Shown: positions 53,251-62,816 of the stretch, in pieces
How positions within the stretch are numbered: position 1 is the stretch's first letter
Layout: each line of letters opens with the position of its first letter
Assembly (NCBI RefSeq): GCF_030643785.1
Contig: NZ_CP094378.1
Location: 62,001-126,000 of the forward strand
Reading direction: 5' to 3'
DNA: 64,000 nucleotides
From: Coxiella-like endosymbiont
Lineage (GTDB): Bacteria; Pseudomonadota; Gammaproteobacteria; Coxiellales; Coxiellaceae
Program-made: the position numbers and the translations under genes
Notes under the pieces: generated by a model
Database searches by the model: none
What the model was told of the DNA's origin: nothing
Seen by the model: the letters and a program-made list of their open reading frames with translations, nothing else

Positions 53251-53640
53251 TCAATTTCCCCTTTTCCTGTTGTGGCAGCTTATGCTCCCATCAAAGAAAA
53301 AGATGTCGTAAACAGTCGTCGCTGAAGTTTTGGTGGAACTCCAATATTCAGTACTCGTGGCTGATACAATTGTGAAAGCTCCCATATCTAAGGTAAATAC
53401 CAGTCTCCATAGCAAAAGCAAATATCTCTCCGTAGCAGGATGACTTTTCCCTGAAGGAGTACAAGGGGAGTGGTGCCATTCCCCTGTACCGCAAAAGCTG
53501 GAGCAAAAGAGGACAGCTGAATCAGCCGAATCATTCGCAGCAGCTTGGCAAGCCAACTCTGCTAAGGAGGTATTGTATTCATCTCACCAGCCCCTGCCTC
53601 CCACTCTCATCAGCCAGAGTTAATAGAGTTTTTTCCTCCG
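53251..53640 (-). pseudogene. Unrecognised protein, probably decayed
   Basis: A 101-codon open frame (53251-53556) reads through from upstream sequence; Cys- and Ser-rich. Another frame over the same DNA reads SFAPAFAVQGNGTTPLVLLQ, also protein-like, so the true frame is unsure. No family recognised. It lies tail to tail with pdxB. Confidence 0.25.
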
Positions 53641-53774
53641 ATCTAATATCTCCTTCCCGGGGGTCTATCACAGCGTGCGCAGCAACAAGTCCATGCTGTC
53701 CGTAAGAATCTCCTCTAACCCGAAAAAACTACGCCACCCAAAGCCTGCTGTCCCACTGTATAAGTGGGTGGGAG

Positions 53775-53796
53775 GATCCACCCATGATCCACCCAT
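53775..53796 (+). repeat. 11-bp tandem duplication
   Basis: GATCCACCCAT twice in a row. Confidence 0.95.
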
Positions 53797-53859
53797 TGCA
53801 TATCAAAATTACTATTAAAAATTAATATTACTAGCTTTTACCAACATTTGGCCAGAGCT

Positions 53860-54093
53860 GTTCTGCCTGGGGCGTCACACCCTCGGGCCTGTAACCTCAG
53901 TTTCTCCCCCTGAGCCTGAGGTCCTTGTAATCCTTGAGGGGCCTCGAGGACCCTGCTGGGATGCAGAAACTGCAATTCTTGAATCCGGGTTTCCTCCACC
54001 ACATATTGATTTGAAGTCGGATTCGCTGCATAACTGATTCCTATTCCAGTTAGGAGCAGGTAAAGTAATCAAAAGCTAAGAAAGTTTTTTCAT
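53860..54093 (-). pseudogene. Small exported protein of unknown function, decayed
   Basis: Starts at 54093 (MKKLS then a stop). In a neighbouring frame it continues with a signal-peptide-like stretch ending SYAANPTSNQYVVEET, then a Gln/Gly/Pro-rich part. Family not recognised. Confidence 0.3.
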
Positions 54094-54119
54094 AATACTG
54101 TGCTTAAATCTGAGCAAAA

Positions 54120-54348
54120 CCCCCGGCTGCACTGGAATATGATCAACATGACCTGCCACGCCATCGGTATTAATCCGAAAATTCGGATTACTTCAAAAAA
54201 TCGCTTGATACATTTAGTTACCATCCAAAGATAGTAAAACCACGACATCGGGGGTCCCACTAGCATACGTTAGAGACAAAGGCAGTAGGGTCGTTAATGC
54301 CACTACAGCAAGGAAAGAAATTCTCCTTAAAAAATAGTTTAAATCCAT
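54120..54348 (-). pseudogene. Small exported protein with two in-frame stops
   Basis: ATG at 54348 gives a clear signal peptide (RRISFLAVVALTTLLPLSLT then YASG). The same frame then meets TAA at 54214-54216 and TGA at 54193-54195 but keeps protein-like sense after both (MYQAIF; SNPNFRINTDGVAGHVDHIP). Base changes, not frameshifts, have killed it. Unknown family. Confidence 0.4.
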
Positions 54349-54461
54349 CAGCCTATCCTTTTTCTAAAAGTTAATAACAGTTTGATTCTATAAAAATTTC
54401 TCAGATCAAACAACAATTTCTTGATTCATTGAATTTTTTGTGTCACTTAAAAGACGGTTAT

Positions 54462-54515
54462 TTTATTTACAATAATTCTTGGAGTAGGTTTATTTACAAT
54501 AATTCTTGGAGTAGG
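54462..54515 (+). repeat. Perfect 27-bp tandem duplication
   Basis: Copies at 54462-54488 and 54489-54515 are identical. The longest of the short tandem duplications in this window; non-coding. Confidence 0.95.
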
Positions 54516-54602
54516 AATAACATTTTTAGCATAGGCAATACAAAAAGTACTCATAAAATACTTAATTTTTGGGACCTTACTCGAGCGTAAAAGGATTTTC
54601 TT

Positions 54603-55310
54603 ATGATCTGCTTTATTTTCTGTTTCTTTCTTCTATTTTCTTTTTTGCTAATTTTTAATAAAATCGCCACGGTTGGAAGCTATGAAGAAGTAGAATATTT
54701 TCCGATACCCCCTGTTTTTCCAGTTTTTATTTTCAAGGGCAATCTGGATATGCCCGGGACTGAGAAAAAATTTACGTACCAAATTTTTGTAGGAATTATT
54801 CAAGGAGGCTCTCTCCGCCCTTCGGCGATTTTAAAAATGACAAAGGTAGATTTACAGCAGGAGTTACTCTTAGATATCAATGGAACCGTTTTATTGTCGC
54901 TGAAATTAGTTAGAATCATTTACCAAAATGCGTTATTTCGTTTTCCCTGGATTGCCAAGTCTCACCCCGGAGGAATTATTAAAGAAATTTCATGGAATGC
55001 TTATATTGCTCTCAAGTTTATAATTCCTATTTACCATAATTTTTTTATCCCTTTAGTAAATTCAGCGCGATAGGAGTTGATATTCGAACCAAATTTAATT
55101 TCACTCCCGCTAGCCAATTACCCTCTCATCGGTGATTTTTGGACGCCTTTATTTGCCGTCGGATTGCAATATTATTTCAATTGGAGTTGGATCCCCGTGA
55201 ATCTTCAATATCTTCACTTTAACGGCTATTGTCGCAGACCCTTAAATGGCTTTTCCATAAATTACCTTCGCCGCATTCGCCGCATTCAGACTTATTTATG
55301 ATAGAAATAG
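54603..55310 (+). pseudogene. Outer-membrane beta-barrel protein, decayed
   Basis: An open 156-codon frame at 54603-55073 mixes noise with FVFKGNLDMPGTEKKFTYQI-like sequence; further pieces in other frames read GVDIRTKFNFTPASQL and VGLQYYFNWSW with VNLQYLHFNGY, ending in an aromatic-rich strand near IGYN. Alternating hydrophobic and aromatic residues with terminal strands are typical of 8-strand OmpW/OmpA-like barrels. At least four frame breaks. Confidence 0.45.
55269..55286 (+). repeat. 9-bp tandem duplication
   Basis: CGCCGCATT twice in a row near the end of the barrel remnant. Confidence 0.9.
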
Positions 55311-55364
55311 GCTACAATCTGACTCATTAAAAAAGTTTGAGGGTAACATTTTTAGAGTGCCCTC

Positions 55365-57352
55365 TTAGATTGTCTCTTGTGGATCCACATCCAAAGACCA
55401 CCGGACTTTTGCACGCTGACTGGAAAGCAAGGCGATCAATTGATTTAATACTGTACGCAAGCTAATGCGATGTTTAGATTGAAAAAGTAATTGATAGCGG
55501 TAACGTCCTGCTTTGCGCTCCATACTGGCGGGAACGGGCCCTAAAATATCCACGCCGCTGTTAACCAGAATTTTTTGTTTTATTTCTGATAAAAATTCGG
55601 AAGGAGGCCCAGGTTTTGGGGATTCAGCACGTAATATACTTAAATAAGAAAAAGGAGGCAGTTGAGCAGCTTCGCGTTCTTTTAATAAGGCTTCTGCAAA
55701 TGTAGCGTACCCTTCTTTTAATAAAAGAGTAAACAGAGGATTTGCAGGATGATGAGTTTGAATAAACACCTCCCCCTGCTGTTCTGCACGACCCGCACGG
55801 CCTGCTACTTGAATTAACAACTGTCCCATCCGTTCCGCAGAACGAAAATCAGCACTGTACAAACCACTGTCGGCATCCACAATTGCCACCAAAGTCAAAT
55901 AAGGAAAATGATGACCTTTAGCGATCATTTGTGTACCAATTAAAATTGGTGCTTTTCGGTTGTGAATTAAATTCAATTTTTCTTCCATGCTATTTTTAGT
56001 GCGCGTACTATCGCGATCCATACGCACGATATCATAATTAGGAAACCGTTTTTGTAAAACCGCTTCTAATTGTTCTGTACCTAAACCAACATTGATTAAT
56101 TCTTGATACTTACATTGCGGACAAACGGGGGGAATTTTTTTATTAGAACCACAGTGGTGACAGTAAAGTCGCAGAGGTTGGTAGTGGAAAGTTAATCGCG
56201 CATCACAACGATTACAATGCATTATCCAACCGCAACCATAACATATCAAAGTGGGCGCGTAACCACGGCGATTTAAAAATAATAAAACTTGTCCGTTACT
56301 TTTAATATGGTTTTCGATGGCAATTAATAATTCATCGCTCATTCCGGCTATTAATTGCTTTTGACGTAAATCGGTTATCGTCACACGAGGCAAAGAAGCC
56401 TTTCCCGCCCGGTGGGGTAACCGCAATAATTTATAACGTTCGCGTTTAACGTTATAAAAACTTTCTAACGAAGGAGTTGCAGAACCAAACACAACGGGAA
56501 TATTTTCAAACTGGCCACGTATTACGGCTAAATCACGTGCAGAATAACGAAAACCCGATTGTTGTTTAAAAGAAGTGTCGTGCTCTTCGTCTAAAATAAT
56601 AATGCCGAGGTTAAGAAGGGGGTAAAAATAGCTGAGCGAGTACCAATAATAATTTTAGCTACACCTTTCTTAGCCATAAGCCACGCCTGCGCACGTTTTT
56701 TATCTGATAAATTAGAATGCAAAACAGCGATGGGCACATTAAATCGTTCACGAAATTGCTTTACAGTTTGGGGCGTTAATCCAATTTCTGGAACCAGTAC
56801 CAGTGCTTGTTTTCCTTGCTTAATTAATGATTCAATGGAATGTAAATAAACTTCAGTTTTGCCGCTTCCAGTAATTCCTGAAAGCAAAAAGGTCTGAAAA
56901 TTTTGGTTACTAACAATTGCTGTAACTGCATTTTTCTGATAGGAATTTAAATCTAACGGAGAATGTGGAATATACGAACTTCCGTCCTCGCTAATTTCAG
57001 TAACCCGTTTCCCTTGGCGAAAAATCCGCGGTAGGGCACCCAGGATAACTTCACCAATCGGATAATAATAATATTCACTCGCCCATTGAAATAATTTAAG
57101 TAAAGGCGATGGAATAAGCGGTTCATCGTCGAGGATTGCCTGGATAAGCTTAAGACGCACAGAGGAAGAGGAAAAAGAAGAATAAGGTTTTACTCCCATT
57201 AACACCCCTACGCAGTCTTGCCGACCAAAAGGAATTTTTAAACGAATGCCCGGCTGTAATTTTGCACTCTTAAACGAGGTAGGTGCTAAATAATCAAAAC
57301 ACTGATATAACGGCGTTGGTACAGCAACTTGCAAGATCATTGACATGGACAT
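55365..57352 (-). CDS. priA: Primosomal helicase PriA, single-base frameshift; winged-helix domain missing
   Basis: PriA restarts stalled replication forks. The first part (56591-57352) has the 3'-DNA-binding domain and Walker A GITGSGKTEVYL. The second (55365-56492) holds GSATPSLESF, eight zinc-binding cysteines (CYGCGWIMHCNRCD, CHHCG, CPQC) and helicase motifs VAGRAGRAEQQG. Between them the frame shifts at the G5 run (+ strand) at 56618-56622; one more base restores FTPLLNLGIIILDEEHDTS with the DEEH box. Rebuilt length is about 662 residues, some 70 fewer than E. coli PriA: after LPRIFRQGKR the chain passes almost directly to the helicase domain, so the winged-helix domain is absent. Confidence 0.9.
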
Positions 57353-57389
57353 ATGATAACGCTCGAGATGCTAACCACAAGAGACCATT

Positions 57390-57955
57390 ATGGCAACCTA
57401 TAGCGCAAATGAGTTCCGTGGCGGATTAAAAGTCATGGTCGATGGAGATCCTTACAGTATCATTGAGAATGAATTCGTTAAACCCGGCAAAGGTCAGGCT
57501 TTTAATCGGGTTAAATTCCGTAACTTGAAGACTGGCCAGGTATTGGAACGCACTTTTAAGTCTGGTGAAACTCTGCCCGCTGCCAACGTGGTCGAAGTAG
57601 AAATGCAATATTTATACAACGATGGAGAGTTTTGGCATTTCATGGTACCGGAAACTTATGAACAATACGCTGCTTCGTCTGAAATCGTAGGGGATACGAA
57701 ACAATGGCTCAAAGAAGAAACACTATGCACCATAACTATGTGGAACAGCTCCCCTTTATCAGTTGACCCCCCAATTTCGTGAAATTAAAAATCGTTGAAA
57801 CAGAACCTGGAGTTCGTGGCGATACAGCCACTGGTGGTACAAAACGTGCGAAACTTGAAAGTGGCGCTGTGGTACGCGTTCCATTGTTTTTAAATGAAGG
57901 CGAAGTAATTAAAGTCGATACCCGTCGTGGAGAATATGTTTCCCGGGCGAAATAA
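57390..57955 (+). CDS. efp: Elongation factor P, single-base frameshift
   Basis: EF-P relieves ribosome stalling at proline runs. The first domain carries the modification loop KPGKGQAF with Lys at position 34, the residue beta-lysylated by EpmA, whose gene follows. The first frame stops at 57782; the third domain ([40 protein letters not shown]) is in the next frame to TAA 57953-57955. Adding one C to the C6 run at 57767-57772 gives about 188 residues, exactly the E. coli length. Divergent from priA with only 37 bases between the starts, so the promoter must be very tight or lie inside priA. Confidence 0.93.
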
Positions 57956-58034
57956 TCCAAACCTTCGGCATCATTCGACCAAATTAAAAAGGCAAAAAAA
58001 TAAATCTTTTCCAGCTGATTATTAAATAAAATTA

Positions 58035-59000
58035 ATGTTCGATTTAAACTGGCGACCAACTGCTTCCCTTATAAATCAACGACTCCGCGCAAAATTGTAC
58101 TTCGATATTCGGCAGTTTTTTGCCAAGCGAGACGTTCTAGAAGTTGAAACTCCACTCTTATCCCAACATACAGTAACTGATATTCATATTGAAAGCTTCC
58201 AAACAGCTTATTACAACCATAAAGAAAAACGCCATTATTATCTACAAACCTCTCCGGAATATGCCATGAAGCGGCTTCTCGCCAATGGGAGTGGAGCGAT
58301 TTATCAAATATGTAAAGCTTTTCGTAATGGTGAGAGGGGCTGTCAACATAATCCTGAGTTTACTTTATTGGAATGGTATAGACCCAATTTTAGTCATCAC
58401 GATTTAATGAACGAAATGGATGAATTATTGCAATTTACGATCCATACAAAAAAAGCCGTCCGAAAAACTTATTCCGAATTATTCTCAGAACATCTATCAA
58501 TTAACCCATTTCGAGTTTCATTAAAGGAATTGCAGTCTCTAGCTCGACAATTTTGGCTTGAAAATGTAAATGATTATAATGATCAGGACACTTTATTGCA
58601 GTTTCTATTCACTCATGCTCTCGAACCGAAAATTGGATTTGGTCAACCCTTATTTGTTTATGATTTTCCGGCCTCCCAAGCAGCCTTAGCTAAAATCCAC
58701 CCACAAAACTTAAATGTCGCTTTACGATTCGAATTGTACATTGAGGGGGTAGAATGCGCGAATGGATTTGAAGAATTAACCGATGCTCAAGAACAACGTT
58801 ACCGTTTTGAACAGGATATTTTAAAACGCCAAAAGAAAGGACTTTTCGAAATTGAGATCGATCACCGCTTTCTTGCCTCGCTAGAAACTGGGTTACCTCC
58901 TTGTGCAGGGGTTGCTTTAGGCTTAGATCGATTACTCATGATTAAAACAAAAGCCCAACAAATTAAGGAGGTGATCACCTTCCCAGCGGATATCGCTTAG
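58035..59000 (+). CDS. epmA: EF-P lysyl-ligase EpmA (GenX/PoxA)
   Basis: An intact 321-residue class-II lysyl-tRNA-synthetase-like enzyme without the anticodon domain. Motif 2 reads FRNGERGCQHNPEFTLLEWY, motif 3 GVALGLDRLLMI; ETPLLSQHTVTD marks the N-terminal core. It attaches beta-lysine to Lys34 of EF-P. It follows efp by 79 bases on the same strand. Its partner EpmB, which makes beta-lysine, is not in the window. Confidence 0.95.
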   Translation: MFDLNWRPTASLINQRLRAKLYFDIRQFFAKRDVLEVETPLLSQHTVTDIHIESFQTAYYNHKEKRHYYLQTSPEYAMKRLLANGSGAIYQICKAFRNGERGCQHNPEFTLLEWYRPNFSHHDLMNEMDELLQFTIHTKKAVRKTYSELFSEHLSINPFRVSLKELQSLARQFWLENVNDYNDQDTLLQFLFTHALEPKIGFGQPLFVYDFPASQAALAKIHPQNLNVALRFELYIEGVECANGFEELTDAQEQRYRFEQDILKRQKKGLFEIEIDHRFLASLETGLPPCAGVALGLDRLLMIKTKAQQIKEVITFPADIA

Positions 59001-59331
59001 CAAATGCACTTTTCCACAACACTATTACGGATTTTACCTCGCAGGCAATTCGGGCACTGCCGTCGCCTAATTTTTCAGGATAATCAGAATAATTATCACC
59101 ATCCACATGAATGATCAAAGAATGATCCATTACTTCTTGAACTTTCAAACGCAAAGCCAAAATCGGCAATTTTGCTGTACCATTTTTTTCAACAGTTAAA
59201 AGAACGGAGCCCACCGATGACTCTTGATTCGTTTTTGCAATGCGGTTTAAATTTACGCTTACTGTTTTCGCGTAAGCGACTGCTACAGATCCAGAAAAAG
59301 CAAGCATAAGGAGAGAAGTGCTTAATCGCAT
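58975..59331 (-). pseudogene. sodC: Cu/Zn superoxide dismutase with a large internal deletion
   Basis: The single open frame (118 residues) begins with a signal peptide and SVGSVLLTVEKNGTAKLPIL, the N-terminal SodC strands, then jumps to MDHSLIIHVDGDNYSDYPEK, LGDGSARIACEV, the C-terminal end. SodC proteins are usually 160-190 residues. The lost middle includes the HGFHxH copper ligands, most zinc ligands and one cysteine of the disulfide. Only the last copper histidine (IIHVDGDNYSD) and the second cysteine remain. The frame stayed open but the enzyme cannot be active. The 3' end runs 26 bases into epmA. Confidence 0.8.
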
Positions 59332-59419
59332 AGTAATTCCTTGTTTTCCTTATCTATTTAAAAGATTATAACAGCCTTCGATACAAATTCAAACTTTGTC
59401 AGCAGTTCTAATTTTGAAT

Positions 59420-59505
59420 TCTTCATTCCTGCTCCTGCAGAAGCGGGAATCCAGGCTAGCATAAGCCATTCTCTCTTCAGGATTCGCATTTTCGTAGGAA
59501 TGACA
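59420..59505. repeat. Dispersed palindromic repeat remnant
   Basis: Contains CATTCCTGCTCCTGCAGAAG, CGGGAATCCAG and CGTAGGAATGACAT, the worn form of the CATTCCCGC...GCGGGAATCCAG type of dispersed repeat. Non-coding gap between sodC and psd. Confidence 0.45.
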
Positions 59506-59595
59506 TATCTCTGTAGAAACCAAAATTAGAATTGCTAAAATTTTGTAAAGCGAATAGGAGTGAGATTAAACTGAGATAAATTATCTAAGCATTCT

Positions 59596-60434
59596 CTAAG
59601 CAAGTAGTGTTCCAATTTTTTCACCAAAAAAAATACGACTATTAGTTTGCCAATGAGACTCCCATTTCACTCCCTTAAAAGGGAATAATAAAATCACAGT
59701 AGAACCCATTTTAAAATAACCTAATTCATCCCCTCGCGCTAGATTAATATTGTTTTCTCGATAATCCCATACCGAAATAGCGCGCTGGGTAGGGGGGTTA
59801 CGGTGCCATACCAAACGGTATTTATGCTACTTACCAAGATAGCACCTACAATCACGACAGACATAAGTCCCGCTCGCGTTTCGAATAAACATACTACTCG
59901 CTCATTGCGAGCAAATAGCCTAGGAATGGTTTGAACCGAAAATGGATTAACAGAAAAAAGGCGACCAGGGATATGCACCATCTCTAACAAATGACCATCG
60001 ATGGGCATGTGAATTCGATGATAATCTTTTGGAGCTAAATACGCCGTAAAATAAGCCCCACCCTGAAAAAGTTTCGCTTGTTCCGTATTGCCACCCAATA
60101 AGTCAGTTACTGTATAGCTATGTTTTTTCGCCTGGAGAATGGTTTCACCTTTTAATTGTCCTATTTCGCTAATAATTCCATCTACGGGAGAAGCGACAGC
60201 TTTGGAATCAGTCGTTATTAGTCGTAATGTAAGATTCAAATGTCGAGTAAAAAAGGCGTTAAAAGAGCTGTACGATTGGATATCGGTATTTTTTGCTTCT
60301 TGCATGTTAACCCCATAGCAACGGATAAATAGCCGAATTATCGCCCGGGTAATTGAACCCCATCGTCGGTCAGCGAGCCAACCCACTATTCTGGATAGAG
60401 TGTGTTGGAGCAGATATTTGGGTAATTTACTCAT
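59596..60434 (-). CDS. psd: Phosphatidylserine decarboxylase, single-base frameshift
   Basis: Psd makes phosphatidylethanolamine at the inner membrane. The first part (to 59739) has [26 protein letters not shown] and the catalytic histidine region [20 protein letters not shown]. The end, with the self-cleavage motif GST ([16 protein letters not shown]), is in the next frame to 59596. One base added to the G6 run (+ strand) at 59792-59797 restores [19 protein letters not shown] and about 279 residues, the normal size. Without it the pyruvoyl group cannot form. Confidence 0.92.
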
Positions 60435-60534
60435 AATAATAATATTTTAAATTTTAGGAATCCTAGTAAATATTATCAGGGACCACATCTTCATTTATGC
60501 TAGGATCGAAGGTGAAGAAGAGAGGATAACACAA

Positions 60535-61644
60535 TTGAAAATTTATTTAGTAGGTGGAGCTGTGCGGGATGAATTATTAGGGCTGCCAGTAAAAGAAAAA
60601 GATTGGGTCGTGGTAGGCGCTACGCCCGAAGAAATGATTGCTCATGGTTTTAAACCTGTTGGGAAAGAATTCCCCGTGTTTTTACATCCTAAAACTCATG
60701 AGGAATACGCACTCGCCCGTACGGAGCGCAAAATAGCCAAAGGATATAAAGGATTTAGCTTCTATGCGGAACCCAATGTAGCTCTCGAAGAGGATTTAAA
60801 GCGCCGCGATTTAACTATCAACGCTATAGCTAAATCACCCGAGGGCAAGCTCATTGATCCTTACGGCGGTCAACAAGATCTAAAAAATAAAGTCTTACGT
60901 CATGTTTCCCCCGCCTTCCAAGAAGATCCTGTACGGATTTTACGCTTAGCTCGCTTGACGACCAAATTTTCTGAATTTTCTATTCATCCTGAGACATTAG
61001 ACCTGATGAAAAAAATGACGAGTGCAGGAGAGGTGAATGCATTAGTACCTGAACGTGTTTGGCAAGAGCTAGTAAGTGCACTCACTAACGAAACACCCAC
61101 TCGATTTTTCACAGTATTAGACGATTGTAGCGCTTTAGCTATTTTATTCCCCACTCTCCATCATCAAGACAAAAACATGAACGCTTTATCTCAAATCGCA
61201 AGTAAAACTTTATCCCCTATTCTTCGCTTTACTGCTCTATTCAGCAATCTTTCCTTCGGAGCCATTCAACAACTAACTTTACAATATCGAGTTCCCAATG
61301 AATATTCCGATTTAGCGACTATGGTTTCACGATTTAAAGAATTATATAAAGATATCGACCAAATGAATGAAAAAGAGTTGCTGAATTTTATCCTTAAAAC
61401 CGATGCGTTGCGTAGGAACAAACGTTTTGAACAATTTCTTTTTATTTGTGTCTCGCTTTATCCTAACTCAGCTGACAATGATGACAAAATCCGAAAAACC
61501 ATTAAAGCTATTAAGTCAATCGACATTAAGCCCTTACAAGAAAGACAATTAAAAGGAGAAGCTTTCGCAAAAGCGGTGGAAACGCTACGACTGGAAGCCA
61601 TTCGCCCCTTAATTTCATCCGCTCCGAGGGAAAAGAACCTATAA
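60535..61644 (+). CDS. cca: CCA-adding enzyme (tRNA nucleotidyltransferase)
   Basis: An intact 369-residue enzyme beginning with a TTG start ([16 protein letters not shown]) preceded by AGAGGA. Nucleotidyltransferase motif [10 protein letters not shown], then KDWVVVG, the basic [10 protein letters not shown] motif and [12 protein letters not shown] are all kept. It is shorter than E. coli Cca because the C-terminal HD domain is lacking. It repairs and adds the 3' CCA of tRNA. Divergent from psd, 100 bases apart; it abuts the MidA-like gene end to end. Confidence 0.92.
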   Translation: MKIYLVGGAVRDELLGLPVKEKDWVVVGATPEEMIAHGFKPVGKEFPVFLHPKTHEEYALARTERKIAKGYKGFSFYAEPNVALEEDLKRRDLTINAIAKSPEGKLIDPYGGQQDLKNKVLRHVSPAFQEDPVRILRLARLTTKFSEFSIHPETLDLMKKMTSAGEVNALVPERVWQELVSALTNETPTRFFTVLDDCSALAILFPTLHHQDKNMNALSQIASKTLSPILRFTALFSNLSFGAIQQLTLQYRVPNEYSDLATMVSRFKELYKDIDQMNEKELLNFILKTDALRRNKRFEQFLFICVSLYPNSADNDDKIRKTIKAIKSIDIKPLQERQLKGEAFAKAVETLRLEAIRPLISSAPREKNL

Positions 61645-62816
61645 TCACAAGGAAAGACGGCCTATTTGATTTCCGCTCGAAAAGCCAAGTAAAGCAGAAT
61701 TATAATTACGAGTTAAGGCGATTACTTTAAATAATTCTCCCATTTCACTAGGCAATGTTAGTTTCTTAATTTGTTGCGCAATTTGATAATGCTCTACTAC
61801 ATTTTTTGGGGAAGTGGTGAATGAAGTGAGACCACAATTTAACAAAAAACCCGCTTGATGAATAAATCCCGGCACGCTCAATCGATAGCTAGCAGCCGCT
61901 TCTGCAACGGCCGTAAAATCGACATGAACGGTAATATCTTGAACGCCGGGTAAAATAAGTGGATCGAAATGACTATAATGTCGGTAATGGGAAGCAATGG
62001 TACCTCGGTTACGATTTGGATGATAATATTCATGCCGTGGGAATCCGTAATCAATCAACAAAATTAATCCTTTCTTTAGAACATCAGCCAACGAAGCAAT
62101 CCAAGGCGTCAATAATAAATTAATTTCTGATTCGTAATCAGTAGGAAAATCAATACCTAAATTTTCAATTTGCTGAGTTAAATCAAGCGACGAAGGATCA
62201 GCCATTTTCCATATAAATTCTTCTCTTTCACTATCTACATAAATTTCTTTAATAGCATTAATAGCATTATTTTCAATTTTAAATTTGTGGGCTGGCAAGG
62301 CGTCTATCACTTCATTTCCGACAATAATGCCTACAAAATTTGTAGGCAATTGATTTAGCCACCTAACACTGTCAACTAATTCTGGAAGCTCTTTTCGAAG
62401 AAAAGTTTTTTGACGGTCTTGTAGATCCACACTGACTTCTAAAATGAAATAACAATTAGGTAAACATCGATTACGCTTAAGTTCTTTTAATATACCGACT
62501 GCCATCATTCCAGTTCCTGCACCAAGTTCGAGAATATCACCGCCGTTTAAGTCTTTTAATATTTGATAACATTGGCGCGCTACACATTGAGAAAAAGAGG
62601 AGAAATTTCAGGTGCAGTAACGAAATCGCCCGCTGCTCCAAATTTATGCGCGCCAGCGCTATAATAGCCTAGACCTGGAGAATAAAGAGCCAAGTTCATA
62701 TAACGCGCAAAGGTAATCGGCCCTTGTCGAGCAATTTCTTCTAAAATTTTTAACTTCAAGCGATCGCTATGAAGCTGGGCAACGGGGTCTGGGGGCGGCA
62801 ACTTTTTGACCAACAT
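61645..62816 (-). CDS. MidA-like SAM-dependent methyltransferase (DUF185), single-base frameshift
   Basis: The N-terminal piece (62580-62816) has the family signature ITFARYMNLALYSPGLGYYS then FVTAPEISP. The next frame continues FSQCVARQCYQILKD with the SAM motif ILELGAGTGMMAVGILKELK, then GNEVIDALPAHKF and LLIDYGFPRHEYYHPNR to the end. One base added to the A5 run (+ strand) at 62592-62596 rebuilds about 390 residues. Relatives include mitochondrial NDUFAF7, an arginine methylase of complex I; the bacterial substrate is not settled. A 9-bp in-frame duplication (NAINAI) sits at 62251-62268. Confidence 0.82.
62251..62268 (+). repeat. In-frame 9-bp tandem duplication in the MidA-like gene
   Basis: AATAGCATT twice in a row; adds three residues. 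Confidence 0.9.
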
